This document shows, piece by piece, positions 1-9,667 of a stretch of 64,000 nucleotides of DNA. How positions within the stretch are numbered: position 1 is the first letter of the stretch; each line of letters opens with the position of its first letter. The DNA is taken from positions 1-64,000 of the forward strand of contig QANY01003900.1 in NCBI GenBank assembly GCA_003255025.1. Direction: 5' to 3'. The notes beneath the pieces were generated by a model that was not told the DNA's origin, did no database searches, and saw only the letters and a program-made list of their open reading frames with translations. The position numbers and the translations under genes were made by a program. The DNA comes from Datisca glomerata. Lineage: Eukaryota; Streptophyta; Magnoliopsida; Cucurbitales; Datiscaceae.

Positions 1-668
1 ATTACTTGGCTTGCTATTCTTAATAGGCTTGCAACTACGGATAGATTGGCTGCCTGGACCTCCTCTCCTGGGTTTTCCAATGTTAGTAGTTGTGTACTTT
101 GCTTGCATCCTTCAGAATCTTCTGAACACCTGTTTGTTTCTTGCCATTATTCTAGCTTTATTTGGCAGAATTTGGTTGGTTTGTGTGGCTTGGTGTCTTC
201 TCATAGGAACTGGAATCAACTTATCTCCTGGCTCCTTATGAAAGTTAAGAAAGGTTACTTCTTGAGCCTTATGTTGAAGCTTATGTTCAGCTCGTTTGTC
301 TATCATATCTGGAGAGAGAGAAATAATCGAGTCTTTGAGGGCAAAATGAGGGACAAGAAAGTGGTCTTGGCTTGCATTAGAAATGCCATTAAAGGTAGAT
401 TTTTGAGTCAAAGGATTTTCAGTGACTGAAGATAACAAAACCATTCAGCTTGCCTGGGGATTGAATGCCTCTATTTTTGACAATTAAGCTTGGTTCTTCT
501 GTTTCTTTAGGCTGGTATCTCTTGTAATCTTCTGTTAGTGTTTGGGTGCCTCCAGCTTGTGTTTTTGCTGGTTCCTTTTTGTTTGTGTCTTTTTCCTGGG
601 GTATGCCCCTTGTATATTTGTATGTTTCTTCTTCGGTTTATACAATTTTTTAATTTACCGAAAAAAAA
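1..668 (+). mobile_element. LINE 3' end (zf-RVT and C-terminus), 5' end outside window
   Basis: An open frame runs from base 1 to a TGA at 427-429. It encodes the end of a plant LINE ORF2: the zinc-binding reverse-transcriptase domain, with a CVLC pair followed by the HLFVSC motif, and then the FVYHIWRERNNRVFEG block that closes this family. A 3' UTR of about 230 bp follows, with the family signature of a 'cctggggtatgcc' box, 'ggtttatacaat' and a short A-run at 661-668. LINEs B and B2 end the same way. Satellite DNA begins directly after the A-run. The 5' part lies outside the window, so intactness cannot be judged. Confidence 0.85.
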
Positions 669-669
669 G

Positions 670-1570
670 GAGTCAAAATGGCCAAACGGGATATGTTTAG
701 ACCCAAACTAGATGAACTTGGTAAAACTTGGATATCTTGGGCATGTCATGTTCTTAAACAGACTTTTGACAACAAAAACATGTTTGAGATAAGAATTTTG
801 CAGTGTTGTGGTCGTTTTATGTACTTCTAGTGCCATACGGAGTCAGAAAGACCTAATGGAACGTGTTTAGTCATAAACTAGATGAACATGACTAAAGTCG
901 GATCTTTTGGGCATGCCATGTACTCAAACTGACTTTTGACACCTAAAAAAAGATTGAGATAAATATTTGTAGTGTTTTGGTCATTTTAGGGGCTTCTAGT
1001 GCCATACAGAGTGTAAAGGACCCAATTGGACATGCTAAGGCCCAAACTAGATGAACTTGGGTAACTTGGATCTTTTGGGTATTTCATGTAGCTGAACTGA
1101 CTTTTGATACCAAAAATAAGTTTGGGATAAGAATTTGGAGTGTTTTGATCGTTTTAGGTGCTTCTAGTACCATAGAGTCTAAAAGACCCAACGGGACGTG
1201 TTTAGGCCCAAACTAGATGAACTTGGCTAAACTTGGATATTTTGGGTATGCCACATACTCAAATTGACTTTTGACACCCAAAACAAGTTTGGGATAATAA
1301 TCTGTAGTGTTTTGGACATTTTAAGTGCTTCTAGTGCCATACGAAGTGAAAAAGACCCAATGGGACTTGTTAAGGTCTAAACTAGACAAACTTTGCTAAA
1401 CTTTGGATCTTTTTGGCATGTCATGTACTCGAATAGACGTTTGACCTCAAAAACACGTTTGAGATAAGAATTTGGAGGGTTGTGGTCGTTTTAGCTACTT
1501 CAAGTGACATACTGAAAACACTTTCGTAAAACACTTCTAGTGCCATATGGAAAAAACTCAGATGCTTCTA
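670..1570 (+). repeat. Satellite block 1, about 168-bp monomers
   Basis: About five diverged tandem monomers are present. The landmark 'cttctagtgccata' recurs with its 'tgccat' core near 831, 1000, 1168, 1335 and 1505, a spacing of 167-170 bp. Other landmarks in each monomer are 'cccaaactagatgaacttgg', 'ttttgggcatg', 'ctgacttttgacacc' and 'gtttgggataagaattt'. The monomer length is typical of plant centromeric or other nucleosome-sized satellites, but location cannot be inferred from this alone. The block starts straight after a LINE A-run and ends at the 5' side of LINE A. Confidence 0.85.
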
Positions 1571-1657
1571 GTGAGAGAAGCTCTCCCTTCTCTTTAAAAT
1601 TCTAAGTTTTGGTGCTCTTGCCTCACCCTACCTTTGGGGGAGTTTGGCAGGTTCATA

Positions 1658-3560
1658 ATGGTGAATGAATGATATTTTTTTCAAGATTCAGGAGTTGGTG
1701 AGGACATTAAAGGTGTTGGAAAGGGCATCAATGGAACTCCTTCTCAAGGAAAGTCAGCTTTGATGAACCAAGGGAGGAGGAAACCCTTTTTTAGAGTCCA
1801 GGTAGTTAGAGAAGTAAATTCTCCTGGGAGTGTCCTAAATTGACAAAGTGAGAGCTCTGAAGGAGCTATTATTGTTTCCTCCTTTGAGGGGAAGAACCAT
1901 AATCTAGCTGAACCATCTTCTTCATTACCAAAGGGAGAAAATCAGAATGGCTCCTTTGACCAGAAGAAAGTAAGCCGAGCTTCTCTTACTGACCAGCTTC
2001 GGTATAGACTTAATCAGAGCCGTGGTGTACATGGAGGAGCTAGAGGAGATGCTTGGAGGTCCTTGAGCTTACCCAAGTTTCGTGGGATTGAAGAAGAAGC
2101 CAAAGATCTCTTGGTTAGTGAAGAAAATCAAATTCTGGCATAGTGTTCTGTCTTCCTCTCCGGGTTTTAGGGGAGCTTGTCTCCTTCCAATTAATGCTAG
2201 AAGTGACCTTCTTGCAGCTATAGTGGCTCCTCAAATCAAGGAGCCTTTTGACAGCCTTTTTTATGTGTCCTTGGATATTGGGAATAATCAAACTAGGGAA
2301 GATGGGATATAAAATCTTGAGGATATTTCTCTCTCCTATGACAATGATGTGAATGTTGGTGGGTCCCAAGGCTGGTGGCAGACTTTCTCTCCTCTCTTAG
2401 CTCCACCTGAGCATTAATTATGAGTGACAAGGTGGATGTGACCTTTCCCAAGGAAGGCAAGGGCTCCGATGGTCGTGCCATTGAGCTTGGAGAAGCTTCT
2501 CTCTCTCCTAAATCTGATTCTAAAGGAAAACAGAAGGTGAGCTCTTCTCCTTCTCCTCTGATTTCCACCTCTAATAACCTTCACGAAAATAGATTTTATC
2601 AAGACCTTTTAAATAATAATGGTGTAGCTCAAGAGAAACCAGATGGTTCTTGGGCTGAAAAGGTTAAGGGAAACCTTAAAAAGAAGCTAAGCTTAGGATA
2701 TGTGAGCTCTTCTTATGAGAGAGTCTCACATCTCTCTAGAACTTCCCCCCATCTCGCCGCCTAGGTTCATCCTTACTGCTCCAAGAGTGGGAGCCAAATG
2801 TGAAATTCTCCAAGGAGAAGCTCTCTACCCTTCCAATATGGGTTAAATTGTGGAATGTGCCTGTTGAATTATGGACTGAAGAAGCTTTGAGTAACATTGC
2901 TAGTGCCATAGGTATCCCTTCTCACTCTGATAATTCTACTGCCTCTGGATATAGACATGATTATGCTAGAGTTGTGTGGAAATTTCAGCCTCGTCTGACT
3001 TGATCAACTAGTGATCTTGGCCTTGAAGGTTGGGATTCAGTGGTGGTGGACGGGGAGTATGAATGTCTTCCTAAGAGGTGTGCAAAATGATGCCTTTTTG
3101 GTCATGATTGTGCTAATAAAGTGGCCCTAAACCTGGTCAAGCTAGTGAGAAAGTTGCTTCTACTAGAGATCCCTCTCCCTATGATAATAGGGAGCTTCTG
3201 GTTTTTGAGGAACCAAAGGGGTGAAGATTCAGCTCCTATTCCTCTGGATATTGTCCATGTGGAGGACCAAGACATGGAATGGACTCAGGTGGTTAGTAAA
3301 ACGAAGATTAAGTGTCAAATTGAGCTTAGGGAGGAAAGTAGTGAACCCATGCTCATTCTGATCCTCCATCGCAATTGGCTCCTCCAAAAGCTTCTCCAAT
3401 GGATACCTTGGCATTTTATGCTGGTCGTTCTCCCAAGCACTCCAAATCATCCTTGAGGAGGTCCAAAAATAAGCAAATGGCAGATGGTTTTCTCTTATTT
3501 GCTGATCAAGTTGCTCAGGTATCTCCTGAGGATGGTGACTCTCTTACTCTCTCGATGTTT
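1658..3560 (+). pseudogene. LINE A ORF1 remnant (DUF4283 / zinc knuckle)
   Basis: The first in-frame ATG begins a MVNE start that resembles the MVND start of LINE B ORF1. Fragments of reading frame follow at 2082-2312 and 2420-2764; the latter includes SWAEKVKGNLKKK, the usual lead-in to DUF4283. The N-terminal part of DUF4283, about 65 residues in LINE B, is missing at about 2775. The C-terminal part resumes at 2785-3003 with PIWVKLWNVPVELWTEEALS. A degenerate knuckle (PKRCAK, then FGHDC) lies near 3075-3110, where one Cys codon has become a stop. Stops and frameshifts make it non-functional. It would have encoded the RNA-binding, gag-like protein of the LINE. Confidence 0.75.
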
Positions 3561-3955
3561 ATGATTAATATAGCTTCTTGGAATATAAGAGGCCTTATGG
3601 CTTTCTAAAGCAAGCTGACGTTAGGAAACTTTGTAGAGATTTCAAGTTATCTTTTTGTGCCTTAGTTGAAACTAAGATCAAGTGCTCTAATTTTGCTAGT
3701 CTTTCTAGATCTGTTTTTCCCGATTGGGTAAGCATTGCTAACCATTCTCCTACTAGTAAAGGTAGAATTGTGTTAGCTTGGGACCCCAAGGTTTTGGGTG
3801 TTCATTTAATATATGCTTTTGATCAAGCAATGTTTTGTAAGCTGACCATTCTCATGATAGGGGAGAATTTGTTGTCTCTATGGTTTATGCAGCCAATGAT
3901 GCTATCTCAAGCCTATCAGCAAGCATTTCTTCCTCAAAAAGACGCAATGAGATTT
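3560..3955 (+). pseudogene. LINE A ORF2 endonuclease fragment
   Basis: This is the start of an apurinic-type endonuclease domain (exonuclease-endonuclease-phosphatase fold). The INIASWNIRGL opening and the ALVETKIK block supplying the metal-binding Glu are visible, followed by GRIVLAWDPKVLGV. A frameshift separates the opening from the rest near 3600. Sequence collinear with LINE B ends at about 3955, before the GDFN and SDH catalytic motifs, so no activity is possible. In this copy the frame upstream of WNIRG is open back into ORF1. Confidence 0.8.
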
Positions 3956-4568
3956 GTTTAGGCCTAAACTGAATGAACTTGGCTAAACTTGGATCTTTTG
4001 GGCATGTCATGTACTCGAACTGACTTTTGACAGACAAAACAAGTTTGGGATAAGAATTTGTAGTGTTTTTGTCATTATTGGTGCTTCAAGTGCCATACGG
4101 AGTGAAAAAGACCCAATGAGACATGTTTAGGCCTAAACTAGATAAACTTGGCTAAACATGGATCTTACGTTTGTGATAAGAATTTGGAGTGTTGTGATCA
4201 TTTTAGGTGCTTCTAGTACCATATGAAATCAAAATGACTAAATGGGACATGTTTAGACCCAAACTAGATGAGCATGATTGGTTCTTTTGGGCATGTCATG
4301 TACTCGAACTGACTTTTGACACTCAAAACACGTTTGGGGTAAGAATTTGGAGTGTTGTGGTCATTTTAGGTGCTTCTAGTGTCATACACAGTTAAAAAGA
4401 CCCATTGGGATATAATTAAACCCAAACCAGATGAATTCGTCTAAACATGAATCTTTTGGGCATGACATGTACTCGAACTGACTTTGGACACTCAAAAACT
4501 GACTTTGGACACCCAAAACACGTTTGGGATAAGAATTTGGAGTTTTTTTTATAAGTTTAGGTGCTTCT
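3956..4568 (+). repeat. Satellite block 2 (same about 168-bp family)
   Basis: Monomers carry the same landmarks as block 1 ('ggcatgtcatgtactcgaac', 'acttttgacac', 'gtttgggataagaatttg', 'gtgcttctagtgccata'). One monomer is shortened near 4160 and another has a local duplication near 4480-4510. The array joins the broken endonuclease of LINE A on the left and unrelated sequence at about 4568 on the right. Confidence 0.85.
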
Positions 4569-4683
4569 TAATGAGGATCCAGTTTTACAACCTCAAAGGA
4601 TGGATCTATTTCAAGTACCAAGAGGCCAAATGAGAAGAGCTAGAGTAAAGAGGATGGATGAAGCACTCAATGGGAGTATGAAG

Positions 4684-4960
4684 TGGAGCATGACATGGAG
4701 TACAACAACCTACCTGGAGCATGACGTGTCCTCCAACATGGCAGCCCACATGGAGCATGTCGTGGCGTCCAACATGGCAGCCCACATGGAGCATGATGCA
4801 ATCCAACATGACATCCTACATGGACCATGACATGGCAGCCGACATGGAGCATGACGTGGCATCCAACATGTCAACCTACATGGAGATGACGTGGCATCCT
4901 ACATGGCATTGCACATGGAGCATGATGTGGCATTCAATATGGCAGTCCACATGAAGCATG
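4684..4960 (+). repeat. 36-bp minisatellite, about 8 copies
   Basis: The core 'tggagcatgacgtggcatcc' with 'aacatggcagcccaca' recurs. Copies of 'tggagcatg' or close variants start at 4684, 4715, 4751, 4787, 4821, 4844, 4881, 4916 and 4952, mostly 34-37 bp apart with some short units. Because 36 is divisible by 3, open frames run through it on both strands. They consist only of the repeat and are not evidence of a gene. Confidence 0.85.
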
Positions 4961-5134
4961 ACTTGAGATTTTAAATGATGACAAGGAAGCAAGACAACTT
5001 GGCAATCCTAACCTAGAAGTAAATAGCCAATAGGAGTCTACTAGAGCATGATACCTTGGCAATCCTAACCAACAAGTGGACAACCAATAAGAATCTTTTA
5101 GGTGGACAACCAATAAGAGATAGGCCTAAAGTCA
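4961..5134. repeat. Short imperfect direct repeats, unassigned
   Basis: The phrase 'cttggcaatcctaacc' occurs twice, about 55 bp apart (near 4998 and 5054). It is followed each time by variants of 'gacaaccaataagaatct', with a third partial copy near 5103. No coding potential or known element is recognised. The stretch bridges the minisatellite and a minus-strand LINE fragment. Confidence 0.5.
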
Positions 5135-5380
5135 CAACCATAGAAGGATTGGGAACCTTAGGGATAAGAGCAATGGCAGTAGAGTTAACTTGTCTTAATA
5201 AAGAATGGGAGCTAAAAAACTCCAAAACAGCTTTTGACACATCCTTGCCCACAATATGCCAACTTTTCTTAAAGAAACCAGCTGAAAACCCATAAGGACC
5301 AGGAGCTTTATTGTTACCCAAGCTAAGCATGGTGGAGTGCACATCCTCCTCTGAAAAAGGCTGATTGACTATGTATCGCA
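5135..5380 (-). pseudogene. LINE reverse-transcriptase fragment (N-terminal fingers)
   Basis: Read on the minus strand, this encodes the conserved LINE block NNKAPGPYGFSAGFFKK followed by NSTAIALIPKVPNPS. It matches residues 370-430 or so of LINE B ORF2 at moderate identity, so it comes from a related but older copy. It is broken at both ends; no catalytic FADD motif is included. Inverted satellite lies immediately beyond its 5' end (higher coordinates). Confidence 0.8.
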
Positions 5381-5384
5381 GTAG

Positions 5385-5996
5385 AAGCACCTAAAATGAC
5401 CACAACACTCCAAATTCTTACCCCAAACATGTTTTGGGTGTCAAAATATAGTTCAATTGCATGACATGCCAAAAGGATCTAAGTTTAACCCGTTTAGTTT
5501 GGGCCTAAACATGTCCCATTGGGTCTTTTTGACTCTGTATGGCACTAGAAGCTCCTAAAAAAACTTCAACACTCCAAATACTTATCCTAAAAGTGTTTTG
5601 GGTGATAAAATTCAGTTCAAGTACATGACTTTCCCAAAATATCCAAGTTTAGTCAAATTCATCTAGTTTGGGCCTAAACATGTCTTATTTGGTCTTTTTG
5701 ACTCCGTATGGCACTAGAAGCACTTAAAAACTGCAACACTCCAAATTCTTATCCTAAATGTGTTTTGGGTGTCAAAAGTTAGTTCGAATACATGACATAC
5801 CCAAAACATCCAAGTTTAGCCAAGTTCGTCTAGTTTGGACCTAAACAAGTCACATTGGGTCTTTTTGACTCCATATGACTCTAGAAGAACCTAAAACAAC
5901 AACAACACTCCAGATTCTTATCATAAATTTGTTTTGGGTGTCAAAAGCCAATTCAAGTACATGACATGCCCAAAATATCCAAGTTTAGAAAAGTTA
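5385..5996 (-). repeat. Satellite block 3, inverted orientation
   Basis: The reverse complement of the satellite landmarks is clear: 'ggcactagaagcacctaaaa', 'ctccaaattcttaccccaaa', 'gttttgggtgtcaaaa' and 'tagtttgggcctaaacatg'. About 3.5 monomers are present. It faces the opposite way to blocks 1, 2 and 4 and lies between two minus-strand LINE fragments, so the whole LINE-satellite unit seems inverted. Confidence 0.85.
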
Positions 5997-6220
5997 CTAT
6001 TTTCGTTCCCTTATTTATTTCGAACGAAATTCTCTCTTCTTCTTCTTTTTCGATACGTGCTCTTTTTTGCACGAATTTTCTTCTTTTCTTTCTCCCTTTT
6101 TTTGAACAACAACTATAAACCGAAAATTGAATTCAAAACAACAAGAAAAATGCAAGAAATCAGAATTAAAGAAACGGAATTTTAAGGAGATAAAACATGA
6201 TCTAAAGAGTCCAAGGAGTG
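5997..6220. other. Unassigned spacer, pyrimidine-rich then A-rich
   Basis: This stretch has no recognisable gene or element. It shows a pyrimidine-rich run (about 6020-6100) followed by an A-rich run, lying between inverted satellite and a minus-strand LINE fragment. Confidence 0.4.
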
Positions 6221-6935
6221 CTACCTGGGTAGAGAGAGAGGAACCTCCCTAATAATGATAAGCTCATGGGAGTTAGTAGGCCAATTCCAGGCCCCATTAT
6301 GAATCATGGAGCTCACTTTGGTAGTCCAATCCCACCCAGTACCAAAATGAATCCTAAGCCCAAACCTTTGAGCCAATGCTCCTAAAGGGTGCCAAGGGTC
6401 CAAGAGAAGAGAAATAAACTCATCATTACCCACCAGGAGCCTAGCAAAACCCAGCAAACTTGTCTCTTACTTTCAGAATATTCCTCCAACTCCAAGAAGG
6501 ATTGGAGGTAAGCTTAACCAAGAAAATAGAGCTCTTCTTGATCAAGAAAACTGTACACCAATCCTTCCAAAGGGAAGCTTTAACCAAGGAGATCAGAAAC
6601 CAGAAATGCTTTGCCAACGCCACTTCATTAGCTAAAGAGAGATCTCTAAGGCCCAAACCACAGATATTTAGTATATAACAGATCACTCCAAGCCACGTTA
6701 GCACCAGAATGCTTTATAGCTTAAGCATTCCACAAGTAGTTTCTCAAAACAACCTGAATCATATGCAAAATTTTCTTGGAAAGAATAAACAAACCAGCCC
6801 AATACTGAACAAAGGCATAGAGAACAAATTTCACCAGCTGAAATCTACCAACATAAGAAAGGTAACTAGCTTCTTCCCATGACTTCACTCAAGCTGCAAT
6901 CTACCAACATATGCAAAATCTTCTTGGGAGGCTTT
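6221..6935 (-). pseudogene. LINE ORF2 fragment (RT C-terminus and zf-RVT lead-in)
   Basis: On the minus strand the fragment starts near 6935 with a short duplicated piece of itself. It then reads WEEASYLSYVGRFQLVKF and FVQYWAGLFILSKKI, corresponding to LINE B ORF2 around 12030-12130. GLGLRDLSLANEVALAKHFW, SLWKDWC and LLDPWHPLGALAQRFG follow. It ends before the zinc-binding cysteines. Stops and frameshifts occur near 6450 and 6690-6720. On the minus strand this C-terminal piece precedes the N-terminal piece at 5135-5380, so the order is scrambled; they may be two insertions or a rearranged one. Confidence 0.8.
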
Positions 6936-6978
6936 TATGTTGCTCCTCCTCTGGGAGGAGCTGAGCTTAGTTTCTAAA

Positions 6979-9667
6979 ATGGTGAATGATGCTTATTTTG
7001 AAACCAAGACTCAGCAAGGTTCAAATATCAGTAAGAAAAGTTCGGGTAAGATGAGCTTTCAGTCTCATGAAGATGTTCAAAATTTTAAAGGAGATGGGAG
7101 TTCGATGCTGGAAAACCCAGAAGTCAGAGTTGCTTCTAGCTCTTCCTTGGAGGAATCTCCAAGTTTGGACAAGATTTTAGCTATGGAGAACTAAGAAGTT
7201 GGTGAGAAGAAGGTGTGTTTTCGTGCACTAAATGTGGCAAAAGCACTTGATGCTCGTATTAATGAAGATGACGAGGAGCATGCTACTTGTTTAGGCACCT
7301 TTAGCTACAACCTTAACTCACTAAATAGGGGAGGAAAGGTCCAAATGGCCATTAATGGCAATGATGAGGCTGCTTCTAGCTCTAATGAAGAGCAAATCAA
7401 AGGTTTGGATGAGCTGTCAATGTCTTGTGGGCACATTTCTTTGGTCCCTTCTTCTCAGGTACACAATGACTTGTTATTATGGGATTCTAGTGCTTTAAGG
7501 GTTCCTTCATCATTTGGTGGAGCCCCATGTTTTGTAAATGAAGCCTTTACAGGTGCTTCTCAGGACAAAGAGCATGTTCAGAAGCAAACAAGCTTTCCCT
7601 TGTCTGAAAAATTCAGGCACATCACCAAGGGTTCTCTGGCCAAAGGAGGAGCACGAAGGAGAGAGATGAACAAGCGTGAAATTTTTTGTCCATTGGTCAA
7701 TGAGGCTGTACTTGAGAGCCAATCAACTCCTGCCACCTCACCAATTCTAGCTAACCCTAGTTGTGCGTGGAGTACAAACAATGACATGCATTCTGATCAA
7801 AAAGTGAAAGGACAAAAGCAAAAGGAGAAAGGACACCTACTCTTGCATACCTTGGGCAACAACAAAGCTAAAACTTTGCTTGCAAGGACAGACAGCCTGC
7901 CCCAAAACCCGGAGCAAGGACAATCAGTCTTAATTGTGGCTGTACCTGAAGATAAAGGTGATTTGACTTTGCCTTTGCCCAAGACATCGTTGGAGCACAT
8001 TTTAGGTACCCTTGTACTACCACCTAAGCATGGATATGACTCCTCCACGTCAGCTTCATCAAGGACAGACAACCTGCCCCAAAACCCGGAGCAAGGACAG
8101 CCTCTCTTAATTACAGTTGTACCTGAACATAAAGGGGATTTGACCTTGCCTTTGCTCAAGACATCCTTGGAGCATGTTTCAGGTACCTTTGTACTACCAC
8201 CTAAGCATGAAAAGGACATCTCCACGTCAGCTTCATCTTCTCCAACAGCTTGAAAACCTCATTCATCCATTTTTCCAGAATACAATCAAGTAGTTGATGA
8301 TCTTGAGTTATATGCTTTTACTCAGGGGTTTTGACGAAATTGTGAGTATTATCCTTCCCCCAAACCTTTGGAACCTTTAAAGAATAAGGAGGTGGCTGCT
8401 AAGGGTATTTCTGAAACCCTTAAGTGCAACACTATCTACCATAAACTTTGTGAAGCTTCACCTAAAGCTCAACAAAAGGATGGATCTTGAGCTTGAGTTT
8501 CAGGAGTCTACAATTTATGAAGAACATAGGGTGATTGTAAAGCTCCCTGACTTTGTTACCAAAGACAGCCTTTGCCAAATGGGAGACTTGTTTGGTTGGC
8601 TATTTTGTGGGTAAAACAGCTCCATTACACTTGGCTAAGTGGATTGCGTTGCAGCTTTGGAAAAGGAGAGGTCTCCTTGATGTTCAAGCTTCCAAAGGAC
8701 TCTTCTATTTCAAATTTGATAACTTAGAACACCGAGATTATTTCTTTAAAGATGGACCTTGGCATTTGTTAGGGAAACCTCTTATTCTTCAACCATGGGA
8801 GCCTAATGTCAAATTCACAAAGGAAAAGTTAGCTAAGATCCCCATTTGGGTGAAACTTTGGAATGTTCCCCTTGAGTTGAGAACCTCTGAAGCTCTAAGC
8901 TACATAGCTAGTGCAGTGGGTAAACCTCTATACTCGGATCACTTGACTACAAAAGGAGTGAAAAGAGACTTCGCTAGGTCTGTGTTGAGATTTCAACCAA
9001 GTCAAGAATCTTTAAGCATCTTGATATTGATCTTGGTATTGAAGGATGGGATCCAATTGATGTTTTTGTAGAGTATGAGGGCCTACCAAAGAGGTGTGAC
9101 AAGTGTGATTTCTTTGGTCATGATTGTGATTTCATCCAGCAAGCTAAAACACTTTCTCTTAATCCCCAAGCTACAGCCCCATCTCTACCACAATCCAACC
9201 CTAGCTCCACCTCAAACTCCCTAAATCACTCCTCTCCCTCATCCCCCACACATTCCACCCCAGAACAATTCCCCATTTCTCCCTCACTTCTCCCAAACAC
9301 CACTCCCTCAACCCATTTGGATGATGACAGTGGTTGGATTGAGATTCAATCCAAGAGATCAAGATAGAAAGTCAACTCAGAAGTGAGACTTGAATTGGCC
9401 TTAGTGCTAGACCAAGACATAGTTGAAGCTTCCCCACTAAGGGTGGAACCCATTGAGCACTCAACTGAGGAGGAAGAAGATAATCTTGCTGTCGTGAGCA
9501 AGAACCAAGAGCTTTCCACCCCTTCTCCTTCTCTAAACACTCCCAGCTCAAGCCAAAGGAGAAAGAAGAAGAAGAAGAAGGTCAATGGCACACCACACCC
9601 TACAAACGGTAGAGATAAAGGAGTTGCAGCTAGTGGGGAAACCCACAACCCACCCATTCATGTTTAA
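6979..9667 (+). pseudogene. LINE B ORF1 (DUF4283 and zinc-knuckle protein), disrupted
   Basis: The start is placed at ATG 6979 (MVNDAYFE), matching the MVNE start of LINE A. The frame is open to a TAA at 7192-7194, continues in the same frame to a TGA at 8251-8253, then shifts. DUF4283 lies at about 8550-9000 (VGYFVGKTAPLHLAKW, then KIPIWVKLWNVPLELRTSE). A one-base loss in a T-run near 9010 moves the frame. The knuckle GLPKRCDKCDFFGHDC and a Pro/Ser-rich then Lys-rich tail follow, with a further TAG at 9365-9367. The last frame ends in TAA at 9665-9667, overlapping the ORF2 ATG (9660) by eight bases. The product would be the RNA-binding protein of the LINE particle. Confidence 0.8.
7885..8238 (+). 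repeat. 177-bp in-frame tandem duplication inside LINE B ORF1
   Basis: Two units start with 'aggacagacagcctgcccc' at 7885 and 'aggacagacaacctgcccc' at 8062. Each encodes about 59 residues, including LPQNPEQGQ, GDLTLPL and VLPPKH. The period is exactly divisible by three, so the frame is kept. The units differ at several codons, so the duplication is older than this insertion. Confidence 0.85.

Larger units (their letters stand above)
1572..3955 (+). mobile_element. LINE A, 5' portion (ORF1 and start of ORF2), cut off by satellite
   Basis: This LINE is flanked by satellite on both sides. It contains a 5' leader, a broken ORF1 and the first part of the ORF2 endonuclease. It stops abruptly near 3955, inside the endonuclease domain, where satellite block 2 begins. 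No reverse transcriptase follows, so this is not a normal 5'-truncated LINE. Its 3' part was lost by deletion, recombination or unequal exchange with satellite DNA. Bases 1572-2775 are duplicated at 15601-16803. Confidence 0.75.

Noticed and set aside
4561..4954. Open frames on both strands through the minisatellite
   Set aside because: They exist because the 36-bp period keeps any frame open; no non-repeat coding sequence.
4684..4960. CRISPR-like spaced repeats
   Set aside because: This is a plant nuclear minisatellite without unique spacers; CRISPR arrays are not expected.
7797..8225. 142-codon minus-strand frame
   Set aside because: Shadow of the duplicated ORF1 module of LINE B.
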